Shown here in pieces: positions 24,501 through 36,500 of a DNA stretch of 64,000 nucleotides (its first letter is position 1; each line of letters begins with the position of its first letter). A program made the translations under genes and the position numbers. The DNA comes from Artemia franciscana (Eukaryota; Arthropoda; Branchiopoda; Anostraca; Artemiidae), in contig NC_088871.1 of assembly GCF_032884065.1 (NCBI RefSeq), positions 14,926,374 to 14,990,373 on the forward strand, in the 5' to 3' direction. Under the pieces are notes generated by a model. It made no database searches, had not been told where the DNA came from, and saw nothing but the letters and a program-made list of their open reading frames with translations.

Positions 24501-27500
24501 TACCAACGTCTTCCTTTTCAGCATCAGTTAGGTCAAAAGTGCTGAAGATTTCTCTCCCTTGTTCACCTGCCCAGATGAGAAGATATGCACATTGCTGTCT
24601 TTCCGGCCAGTGGTCCAATGAACATTAACTTAGCATGGTTTTCAAACTTCGTCCATTCAGATTCTAGATTATCCGAGCTCCAGTTGATTCTAGGCGTTTC
24701 TGCATCCATCCCACTTCTGACACCATGTAGTGTGCGCGTCGGATTGAGTGAAGTCTATTTATTCAAAACCCTAGCACCTATAAAAAATAACAACAATAAG
24801 CTGGGGGTAAATAAACAATGTGCACACTAAGCAATTTGTAAGCAAGCATTACTGCAGAAGGAACTGGACATTCTTCATCTAATAGTAGAGACTCACCTTT
24901 TTTATCTTGCCTATCAAATAATTTTCTTCATCAGACTATTGATAAGCCTACATGCCATAAAGCTGATCAGAATCCCTTGCTGTTAGACCTTGTCATATTG
25001 CATGATCCTGATTCCCTCATTTGTAATGATTATTTACCACCAATTGCTAGTAGCAACCACCCACTTATTCTGTCTCTGTTGTCCCTAAATAGTTGTCCTC
25101 AACCTAAATTTCGTCCTCAGACTTTCTCTGACTACGAGGCAATACAGCAGGAACTATCATCTGCAAACTGGTCAATGCTTATCACCAGTGACATCAATGA
25201 GTCTTGGTTAAATTTTGAAAAAATACTCCTTGCTCTTGAAAAGAAATACTCCAGGGTTATTTTTAGAAAATAACCTAAAACATTTCCCTTCCTCACTAAA
25301 GAAGTTAAGAAGCTGATTTAACCAGAAATCTAGAGCATGGAAACAGCATATGAAGAAGAGGAATCAGGAAACCCTGTCAATTTACAAGGCAGCACAGAAT
25401 TGTGTAACAGATTCTGCCAAAAACTGAAATCTGCTTACAAGGAAAAATTAGCTTCTAACATCAAGTTAAACCCAAAATCTTTCTGGAGACTTGTCTCTGC
25501 TAAAAACCCAAATCGTCATACTATTCCTGCCTTTGTTGAACATGGTGTACTACACTCATTTCCAATAGATAAGGCTGACCTTCTAAATGCACAATTTGCT
25601 TTTGCCTTCACCCAAAACTCAGGTACCTCCTCACCAGATCCTCCATTGTATGAAGTGCTTTTTCCCATGCCTTGTCTGTCAGTAAGTGAAGTAATGGTGT
25701 TCATCCACGTCTTCTTAAGGAGTGTTGAAAAGCTCTCAATTACCCCCTGTGCATGCTGCTCCAGTTATCTCTTCAAAATGGGGAACTATTGCATGATTGG
25801 AAAACATCTTATATAACCCCAGTCCATAAAAAGGGACAAAGAGACTGCAGAAAATTACCATCCTATAAGCATCACAAGTTACTTAGGCAAATTAGGCATT
25901 TTTACTCACAGCTGACTCACTCTGCCATTTTAGTTAGTAGAGAGTATTCTGCCTCTGATATTTTTTTTTACAATCAGTGCATATTCATAGGCTACATCCA
26001 TCACAGTTCATAGCACTTGAATCTACATCTAAGTTCTCATCACATGTTGTGTACTTATTGGTCCCTTTTTGCGGCTCTGACAAGGTCACTTTGGTTGTAT
26101 CCTGTTACCAGCTTTAAAGAATCTGTGGTAGACAAGACCATTGGGAAGTGCAATGCACAAAACACCTGTCCCTTGCAGTTTAAGGATTAAAAATCTTGCT
26201 GGTACTAGTATGGCCCCTTGATTGTTTACTATTGCTCCCTTCTGCACAGGCTATCTCCAAACAAAAAAAAGCCTGAAATCCGCAAAAATCCTAAATAATA
26301 TCTCCAATATGAAAAATAACCGGGCCAATGTTTTCTTTGGCTTTATAGAAATATAACACTTGGTTTTATTTGGCAACAGTGCAAATTAAAAAGAAACAGA
26401 TGTATTTGAAATGTAATAATCCTTTGTTTGTTTTAATCAAAGTTCAAACACAATGGATGAATGCTCTTGGGGATAGAAAATAAAATATGACTAACTTCAA
26501 AGTCTAGGTAAGTGAATTCACATGCTAAGAAAAGCCACTTAAGGATAAATATTAGTTGAAAGTGATAAAAGGGTTGTCTTAAGGGAAGCATCTTTACCCA
26601 AATGAGTGACCAATAGCCTGCTGGCATCCATATTTCTTAAATACTTGGTTTCATGTAGTTTTGTAATCTTCCAGTTTAGGTGTGGGGTAGAATGTACACA
26701 TGATTGTCTTGTTCAGGTCAACAGGTTTAATACAGATTCTCAGACTACCATCCTTCTTTTCAACAGCTACCATTGAATTTACCCAGTTTATGGTTGTGGT
26801 AACCTTCCTGATGATACCGTTTTGTTCTATTTGATCAAGCTCTTGTTTTAGTTGAGGTTGGAAATTTCTGGCTAGATGAACTTTCAGGATGGCACCTTTA
26901 AGGTGAAAGTGGTAAATGTAGTAAAAATATAGTAAAATATATTAAATATTTAAAATATAGTAAAAATAAGCTTTCTGTATGCCTTCAAATACATATTTGA
27001 ATTGTTTAATAGTGCTGTCAATATTTGTCTCTCTGGGTTAGTTTTTGAAGGTAGCATCAAGGCTGCACCAATGGAACTTTTTAGGAGGGGGTTATCTAGA
27101 AGAGTCTCAAAACAATTATTTCTATATTTTTGAAAAGATAGAAAAATTTTGAAACGATAAAAAATATTGAAATAAATTTGAAAAGATAAAAATATTCAAA
27201 TAATTTTGAAAAGATGAAAAATTTTGAAATAATTTTGAAAAGATAAAAATTTTTGAAAAGACAAAAACTTTGAAATAATTTATGAAAGATAAAAAATTTT
27301 GAAAAGATAAAAAAAAGTTTGAAATAATTTTGAAAAGATAATTAACTTTTAGATAATATTGAAAAAAATGGAAAAAATTGATATAATTTTGAAAAGATAT
27401 TTTAATTGATACAGGTTTGTCTATTAGTATTTTAATGGTTATTGATGATTTCGTACAGCAAAACTACAGGGCACTGTAAAATTTGAAAAATACTGATAAA

Positions 27501-30500
27501 ATATTTAAACCACCCAAAAAAGCATAGGTAAAATAACAATTTGCTGGGGTCCATAAAATTACAGTAAAACAAACAAAATACTTAAGTTTACGGTAAGCAA
27601 TTTTTATATTTACGATGCTACTGCATAGCTCTACTTGAAGAGTTTGTTACTTAGCCTAGGGTGAAAAAACTCTGGTATTAACTTGAGAAAAAAAAAACTT
27701 TGAACAGCAGAAGTTGCCTTGCAAAACTTTTAAATTCTTATATTAGATTTTTTTTTTCATAGACAGCAAATAAATTCTTTCTTATGATGGAACTCTTGGG
27801 GCTTTTCTGGAAAACATAACTGAGATGCCTAAAATGTCCAATTTAATTAAACCACATTCTAGATTAGTAAATAGCACTATGTGGTGTCTGTAGACAGTTC
27901 AATTAGTAAATTCTACTATGTAAACAGTGTAAATAAAGCCACAACTGTCTTTTGCAAAGAAGTCATTTTTTTCTATTTTATTTTTTGTATTCAAATCTAT
28001 GGCTATCTCTTTAATTATACCAGTTCATACTCAAATAAAAATCATTCTCAAGTTGTGTTTTAACCATTTTTAAGCATCAAACCTACCTTATAATCAAAGC
28101 ATTGAAACATGCAAACTCTATACCAAGCCAGTTCTAAATCCTTTTTTTTAAGCTATATTGAATCATTTCTTTGTTTTCAGCTCGCCCAATTGCTGCCCTC
28201 CAGTCTGTGAGACCTGTACAAACTAGTTCAACTAAAACCTCTGAGGTAGCATCTGCGTCTGCTGCTCCAGTTGTCCAATTCAAAGGCCCTAATGAAGGAG
28301 TAGAAAGAGATCATGTTGGCTTTCCAAGACCTCTTCGTCCTGTTAATCCAGGCAAAGTACGAGTGGGCTTTGTTCCAGAAGAATGGTTTACCTTCTTCTA
28401 TAATAAAACTGGTGTAACTGGTAAATTTTATCAAACTTTTTTTGTCTTTATTTGATATATTTCAGGTTATTTGACAATTTGATATATTTTGATGTTGACA
28501 ACTCCGATGTCAACAAACCCATGTGTTATTTACGAATTTCTAATTGTGGATTATTGCCTCAAATAGTGAGTCAAAGACATTTTTCCATACCTAGTGTGTT
28601 ATTTTCCTTATTAATAGACCCTAAAGTGTTATACTATACTTACTTACCTTGGATTTTTATTGTGTTTGATTTGTTTCTAGTTGGTGATATATAAGTGTAA
28701 TTCCCTAGAGATTTCAACGTGTCCTGATTTCGACTTTTTTTTTTTGTCGCTGTTGCCGCTCCGAAGTTGCCAATATAATTTCTTTTGGGCGAATTTGAAA
28801 AATCAGCCAAAAAGTCGGCAGCCGAAAACGTTTGGAAAGTTTGGTTATCATATTCAAAGTCCAGTGAAATTTCGTCAAAAAGCCACCAACAGACCAGAGA
28901 ATTGAAGATTGTGTGATTTAAATGTGTTTGTCTAATTAGGCTAAACTTACAAGACCTCTGTCAAGAGATTTAGATAGTAAATGACTTCAGCATAGGCTTC
29001 AGTCTAGTCAAGGTTACTCTGCTGAATTTCATCGGCTGTCGAGTGAGGATTGGTTGTCTGAAGAATTATCTGGATCTAAAATCAAATTCTTTTGAAGAAT
29101 TTTCCATGCAAAGCGAGCCGCGAAATAATATTCCCGATAGGTAAACGTACACAGGTTGTAAGCAGAAGAGGGGCGGGTGCCTGCCGCAAGAGCCGTACGT
29201 ACCTGCTGGTATTTAGTTACCCTTAAATTGCGGGGAATAGGTGAGCAGGTCCCGACGCTTCCCTTATACTTGTGTACGCTATCCGAAAATTGCGTTGAAT
29301 GCTGTGACGTAAGCGATGGGGACTCTCGTACGCAATGCTGTACTGAACTTTCTCACGCGATCCATGCAAGCGGGGAACAAAATTGAAAGCATTGTTAAGC
29401 GAGCTGTGGAGTTCTTTGATCATGCTGAAATTCTTAGTGCGAAGGAGAAACTTATAACGCTTGCCAATGAGATTGGTTATGATTACGTCTATCGGAAAAC
29501 GGCAAACGATTCTGATAACGTGATGGAAATGGCGAAAATCCTAGCCCTTTGCGCTAAAGAGAAAAAGCCCTTGCCTACTTTCGTAATTTTTGATCCGCAG
29601 GAAGTGCCCACCTGCCCTGATGAAGTCAGTGCCTGCGTGAGAATAAAAGTAAACGAGATGTGTCGAAAGTTTGATGCCGGATTAGGGGCTATCGCGGATA
29701 AGATCAAACTTGCATCTGAACAGTGTGCTCAGCAGCTCGCCGGGGTATCGCAGCAATGTACTACCATAAGCGACGCTATTTCCCAGGGCTCACCCACTCC
29801 CCGTTCAGCAGCGAATCCGCCATCAAAGCCACTCTACTCGGTGGTTGTGAAAGCAAACGATATGCCGCCTGAGTTAACGTCCCCACAATCCCGGAAAGAC
29901 TTCTTTGCAAAGGTTTGCCCTAGCGACGTAAGCTCCGATTCTCTTACTCTGAAACGTAGCAACGATGAATGGAAGATTCTTGTCCAGTCTCGAGATGCCG
30001 CTACCCAACTTGCAGAAGCAATGAAAAGGAAGAACATAACCACTAAAGTCAAAGTTCCCCAGTTTGTCGGTATCATGAAAAGAGTACCCTCTTCAGTTAG
30101 CGAGAGTGAACTCTGTCAAATTGCTGGTTGCGACAAAGTGGCGCAATGCGGATCTACGAGAGCGTTCAAGTTATTCTATGCAAGTCGACAAACACTTGAA
30201 AACGCTATCGCGAACCCGCTGAAGATTTGTTTAGAACTGTTCAGGATTGAAGAGTTCCGCTTTCTACCGAGGAGGTGTTTCAAGTGCCATGCTGTTGGTC
30301 ATTTAGCAGCTGACTGTTCACAACCAGAAAGGTGTTCGCGCTGCGGTGGCGATGGTCACAGCTCTAGTAAGGACAACCCATGTAGTAATCCGCAAAAATG
30401 CCTAAACTGCGGCTCTAGTAGACACTCTTGCTACCATGCTGCTTGTCCCTTTAACAAAGCCCAGCCTAACACTAGCACGTAAATGGAAAATCGAATATTC

Positions 30501-33500
30501 TGCTGGAATATGAACGGTAAAGTGTTGGACAGAATCCCCCTTCTAACTGACCTTTCTAAAGAATATAACTGTATTTGCATACAGGAACACTTTCTGACCG
30601 ATGATAGTGTAAACCTTCTAAAGTTTTCCTCGGATATGCATTACCTCGTTCAACCTGCGCGAAGATCTGGGACTCGGGGTCGTCCCTCTGGTGGCCTAGC
30701 CATAATCACGCGCTCTAACTCGGGGCCCCCCGTGTGTGTCGAGCAGAATGAATGGTTCCAAGCTGCCAAAATGCATGGCGTGTTTTTCGTAAATGTTTAT
30801 TTACCAACCAATTACAATGACATCGCTTCAGAAAAGAAGTTTGCAAAAGCATGCCAGAAGCTCGGAAAGTGCCTCCTCAGTTTAGTCCAGAAATCATGCC
30901 CTGTTATAATTCTTGGTGACTTTAACTGCAATCTCGACGATCATTCCTGCCCTCGGGCTGTACTATTGCTGAACGCCTTACCAAGCGGATTTAAAGTTGC
31001 TAAGAAGGATAAGTGCTATTCCTATATCAGTACCGCAAAAACCGTCTCAAATCTTGATCATGTAGTAACTTACAAACTGGACCTAGAGTCAGTCTCGGTT
31101 GGATCTGACGGTGCCTATTCGGATCATTTACCTCTCTCTTTTGCAATACCAGCCGTCAGTCCCCAGTGTGCTCCAAAAACCAAGCCTGAGCCAGCACGTG
31201 ATTGGAAAAAAGTAGTCCGTGAGCAGTTCCAGCTCAATTGTGAACAAATTTTGAAGAAAATTAAAGTGCCTTTCCACCTCCTACAGTGGGATTGTGACCT
31301 AACGGAAAGCGAGATACGCCTGCAACTGAACATGTATTTCTACGAAATTTGCCACTCCTTGAGAGTAGCTGAAAGGGTTGCTGTCCCATTACGTAGCGTC
31401 CGACGTGGGTCGCGAGTGAAAGGATGGGCCTCTAACAGTGAGCTTGTGAAGGCAAGAGCAGCTGCCAAGTTCTGGCTGGGGGTTTGGCACGAGTGCGACC
31501 GGCCAAAAAGCGGGGTAGTCAATGAATTGCGGGTTTATACAAAACGGCGGTTCGCGAAAGAGCTACGAAAACATCGTAGTAGCCTCAAACGGGAAACAGT
31601 TTCAAAAATCATTGAAAACCCTAATTTGGTCTGGAAGCTCCGTGCCAGGCCTGTAGAAAGTACGGGACAAAATGCTAGTGATATAGATGAGGAAATATGG
31701 GTAGATTATTTTGCTGCTGAATTCTCCCCACCAGATGAAGTGAAAAATAAAAAGTTTAGCGAAGAGCTCGATCAGCTTATGACGAAAGAGCATAATTACC
31801 TCGTGATTTCTAGTGCGAAAATAACCCACCTTTGTCAAAAATTAAAGAAGAAATTATCCGCCGGTGCCGACCAAATCTGTGCTCTACACCTACTGAATGG
31901 TGGTCCAGTTCTATCGGAGCATTTAGCAATAGCTTACCAAATTATACTAACACATGGTATTGTACCGGACATTTTCTGTTTAGGTGTGATCACTCCAGTT
32001 TTGAAAAAGGGTAAACCTGCTCATGAACCATCGTCATACAGACCCATTACTGTATCATCTGTGTTTTGCAAGCTATTTGAAAAGCTCATAATTTCGGACA
32101 TTAAAGCTAGTTGTAAAGTGCCTCCCCACCAGTTTGGATTCCAAGCTGGCTTAGGATGTGCCCATGCCTTGCATGTAGCTGCAAATGTTCTACTGGATGC
32201 CCACATTTCGAAAGAAAGCCTAGCTATAGGTGAATATGATGTACAGCGGGCTTTTGATTCGGGTATCCATTCTCAGAATATGGTTGAGCTGAGAAAGTCC
32301 GGAGTTGACCGTGCTATTGTTAAACCCTTGAACGACATGTATAGTAGGCTCAAGGTCCGTATTAAACTGTCAGGTAAATTAAGTCGTAGGTTTGCTGTGG
32401 TGAAGAAAGGTATAAAACAGGGAGCCGTATCATCACCTGATCTGTTCAACAACAGCATATCGACGGCCCAGTCAAAAGTGGCCCCTTGCTGTATTTTTAA
32501 AGGCATTGACGTGTCCCTAGTTGGGTTTGCAGATGACCTTCTAAACTTTTCAAGAATTTTGTCTTCTTTGGAATCTAACTTTAAAATTTTGGAGATGGAG
32601 TATGATGAAATTGGGTTGAGTTTTAATGTGACAAAATGTGAAGTACTGTTATTTAACTGGAATGCCTCTCAACCCGAAATCCAACTAGGGTCACAGGTGG
32701 TCATGCCCTCTAAGTCAATTGTATACCTGGGTCTGCCGATCGGTGAAACTCTTCAGCATACACGAGCACTGCTTGTAAAGCACATCGAGAAGAAGATCAG
32801 GTCAGCTTATGGAGCTTCGGTTTCCTCCAAGCGTAATCTAAATAGGTCGCTGCGTGCACAAATATTTGTTGCTGTTGCCTTACCCCATGTTCTTTACGTT
32901 TCGCCGTTCTGGAAGTTACTTACAAATTCGAATAAAGTAACTATAAGAAGAATATTCTTCAGGTACCTCAAGTTCCTACTTGAGATGCCATTAAGAACAA
33001 GTAATTCTTACCTAACGAGGCGGTATTCAGTACCTGACCCATTTACTGCGGTGGAAGCGTGTCTTGAAAAGTACCGTGATAGAGTAGAAGCGAGTAACCA
33101 CCAGTGGACCGCCATTCTTACATAGTTGTATTATAGTTCCTTCGTGATTATTTTCATTTCAAGAAGTTTCGTTGTGTTTTGTATGTGCGTTTTCTTCTCT
33201 TTTGTTTTTTATCCGTCTTTTGTTCAATTGTGACGGGTTTTTCCAATATATTTATTTATTTATTATTTATTATATTTGCCCAGTTACGAATATGGGTTAT
33301 TTAGTCATATTGACAGACAAGAAAAATACATATATGTGTTTGGTGCAACAAACCATCTAAAATAATGCTTGAAACGTCTGTGAAATGATTACACTACTAA
33401 TATCAATATGCCTGCTGCCATCTTATCTTTTTAAAGTTCGTTGAGAGAATTTATAAAGTTATAAAGTATCTTTCTTATTCCTGGCCATACTATAAAAATA

Positions 33501-36500
33501 CTACATCATAATAGAAGTCCATAGAAATTTAGCAATATTTTCCATGGCCCTTTCTTAATACCCTTTTAATAAAGAAGAGAACACAGGATTTATTGCTGAT
33601 TTATGTACTCCTGTAGTGACACCTAATTTATATGGTAATGTGTAGTTAAAATTTTGTTGGTGAAATTGCACTCAAATAACAATTCTAAGCTTGTCTTAAA
33701 GCAGTCAAGTTTACTGTAGAATTAAAAAAAGAGGATGAAACCTTATATTTATAAAATTTAAAAAGATTATGCAAGCAAAAATCCTTTCTTATGTTAAAGC
33801 AGTCAAGTTCACAATGGAATTGAAACACAAGAGGATGAAACATTATACAATCGAAAAACTGATATTCTGAATCTGATATTCTGAGATCTTGAAAGCAGTT
33901 GAATTGGCCATGCTGAGGTACTAAAACAATGTATATTTTAGTTTGACCTAATGAACAACCTTAAAAGCACAAGGTATATTTCCAGATGCAACACAGCAAA
34001 CATTTTCATTGGATGGAGGCGCTAGATTATAAGACCCTTCTTTGTGTTTCTGATAAAATTGTTCTTCCTAAGTAATTTACACTGGATATTTAACAGATGC
34101 GTAGTTTCTGCATCCAGAGATGTTTGCTGCAGTTTTGCTTAAATATAATCCTTTTTTTGTTGTCTCTTTTGCCAGCCCTACATAATAAGGTGTATGACCC
34201 CCATCCCCTCTATCTTAACCATTTGTATGCTGCTCAACCAATGGCTTCCTCACTTTGTTTTGGGGCCACAATGTCTTGGTGCTTGTACTCAAACTCTGGT
34301 TATCTCAAAGGCAATAGATTTCTTTGAATGTGAGTTTTAACTAATGTTGCTGGTGCTACAGTTAGAAAATAATCCGACATCTCCTTCTCCAACCCCTTAT
34401 ATATGCTGTAGCTGTCATGTAATTTCCGTGTTATGTTATGCTTTAAATTTGTTGGCTATATTACCAAAAGGTCGCATAATAAGGAAAGTCCAGAGAAATT
34501 AGGGGAACATGGGGTAAAGTCCTCTCTTGGGACTCTTTTAAGAAAGCAAGTATGCTCTGTCATTCAACAAATTTCTATAAATGAAAGAGCAGTTTATGCT
34601 AAAGTTTTTCTGATTAGTTTGTTCTGATTAGTTTGTTCTGATTAAGTTATGTCTAGATAGCATAAGACTCCCTTTCTTGCTTTCACTTAAAGTACCAAGG
34701 GTAGCAAATTAAAAAGATTTTTGTTCATAGGATCCCTAATCATAGGACTCCTCTAAACCACAATTTCCCATCTTTTGATTCTTACAAAACTTCAAAATTT
34801 TTGTGGCAGTTTCATATTTCTGTTAGTGTTGCTGAGTTAAATTATAAAAATATATACATAAAACTGGTTAGCTAAATTTGGTAGCGTTTTTCATCTGTAA
34901 AAATTCCAACATCAACTGTTTGTTGATTCCCAAAACTTTTAAAGGAAACCTGTACTTTCTTAAGCCCTTTGGTGCTATATTTTTTAGCTTAATTCTGCTG
35001 TTAGCCACATCACCCATTCCTCTTTCTGTCTAATTTGGGGTTTTCTTCTAGTAAAAGCTTTTTAACTGCATATGAAATTTTTTTTTTTTTATATAAAAAA
35101 TTGAGCTCGTGGTTTTTTGAGAAACTTTTCAAGTTTCTACTTTACTAATTGAAATAATCAGATTCTATTTTCACTGTCCTTGGTACTTTGTGTGTTTAAA
35201 AAGCTGTTTAACCACTTTTTTTCCTCTGTGTTTCAGGGCCGTATGTTCTTGGTGCTGGTGCATTAACTTTTCTTCTTTCAAAGGAAATCTATGTTGTTGA
35301 ACACGAGTTTTATACTGGTGTTGCTATTGCCATTATGGGAACCTATGGTGTTAAAAAGTTTGGTAAGCAAATTGCCGACTATGCTGACAAAGGTATTGGG
35401 GTAAGTATTATTCACTTGCTAGGCCTATTCCTTACTTAAAGGATCTCTGCAAGATGCTATTTTTTTTGTTTATCATATCATGATATTTGCCATTATGTTT
35501 GCTATTCACTTCTTTTTTTAAGTTTAAGACTTAAGTTAAACTGCAAGGATTAATTGTTCTACTAAGCCATTAAATTAAGCTAAATCAAATTAAGTTGGCT
35601 TTTGGGAAATAAAAAATCACCGTGTAAAAAGTTCGGCAGTTGTTAGTACATTTCATGTTTGTATGATTTTGAATTTCGTTTCTGGGAATTTTACTTCTTC
35701 CTCAAAAATATTCTGGAAAAAAATGGTGCAGTTAATTAAGATAATTGTGTAGGAAAATAATATTATAAATAAAATTTATTTTCGAAGCATGCTTTAAAAA
35801 TAGTAAATGGTATCAATGGGTAGCATTATTAAAATTTGGTTGGCCTCTGCCAGTCGTGTTGAAGTCACAACCCTGTCGTATTTTATATATCCTTGTCTAT
35901 CAATACTCTCTTTGTTGAGAGGCCTGATATCCTTGTCTATCATATACACACTGTCGCAAGACTGATATACTTTTCTATCACATACATACACACTGTATGT
36001 GCGTCTAAAATGACTACAAAGACAGGGTCAAAGCCCTGTCTTTGTAGTCGAAACTCATCAACATTGTGCCTTATCATTAGTGTTTGTAGCGTTTAGGCAT
36101 TCCATTTAGACATAATTTTTGAATACTGGACCATCCCTGTAGTACATTATGTTGTAAAAAACAAAACAAAGTCTGTAATAATGACCCTGCTCTTGGAAAA
36201 AATTGGGGATGGCTTCCATGTGCCATGAGTGATCGGCTCGTTTCCCTAATTTACTCACTTGCCTTGAGCCCCAACTTGTTCAGCCCAACTCAGCATCAAG
36301 AATCTGCTGGACCAAATGCTTTTACTAAACTCTGTACTCCATGTATGGTCAAATAAACTTCAGCCACGCCTTTTCGCATCTGTGACTATGCTTCCGGAAA
36401 GCGCCAAACCACCTGGCATCTTCTTTGACGACGTTATGCCAACATTTCCTTTGACCTGTTTTTTATGAAAAAAGGAGGAGGAAGGGCTACTAGCAGTACC

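Larger units (their letters stand above)
20070..26020 (+). mobile_element. Degraded PHD-finger LINE (CR1-like), split by an LTR element
   Basis: Left part 20070-21617, right part about 24847-26020. It begins with a PHD-type zinc finger ([13 protein letters not shown], then a CIKCPAC motif, about 20120-20250), the kind found in ORF1 of CR1/L2-group LINEs. Next comes an ORF1 body with an open piece at 20326-20814. An apurinic endonuclease follows, with [13 protein letters not shown] at about 21573-21615. It resumes across the insertion with a [14 protein letters not shown] and LLDLVILHD region (about 24935-25005). The start of the reverse transcriptase follows, with [10 protein letters not shown] at about 25818-25850. 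Stops and frameshifts occur throughout, and the catalytic RT half is absent. It is an old 3'-truncated copy. Confidence 0.7.
12581..28180 (+). other. ATPsynB intron 1 (15.6 kb, transposon nest)
   Basis: Donor GTAAAA at 12581 and acceptor TTGTTTTCAG ending at 28180. It contains two Ty3-type LTR elements, one further Ty3 fragment, a split PHD-finger LINE, a small foldback repeat and an A/T minisatellite. The parts at 12600-13190, 18121-20069, 26030-26690 and 27430-28170 are AT-rich. They hold only dispersed-repeat fragments and no gene. Confidence 0.75.
29140..33275 (+). mobile_element. LINE with two intact ORFs
   Basis: A non-LTR retrotransposon with a zinc-knuckle ORF1 (29316-30482) and an endonuclease/reverse-transcriptase ORF2 (30483-33125). 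It ends in a TTTATTTATT-rich tail at about 33240-33273. Base composition is visibly richer in GC than the surrounding intron, and both frames are free of stops, so this is a recent insertion. The 5' boundary is a guess (about 29.1 kb, where GC rises), and I found no target duplication. The clade is not assigned. The layout (ORF1 with three knuckles, APE-type endonuclease, no RNase H recognised) fits the Jockey/I/CR1 side of the LINE tree. Confidence 0.9.
28421..35236 (+). other. ATPsynB intron 2
   Basis: 6.8 kb, GTAAAT..TTTCAG. Contains the two-ORF LINE at about 29140-33275. The flanks 28421-29130 and 33276-35230 are AT-rich with no supported gene. Confidence 0.85.
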
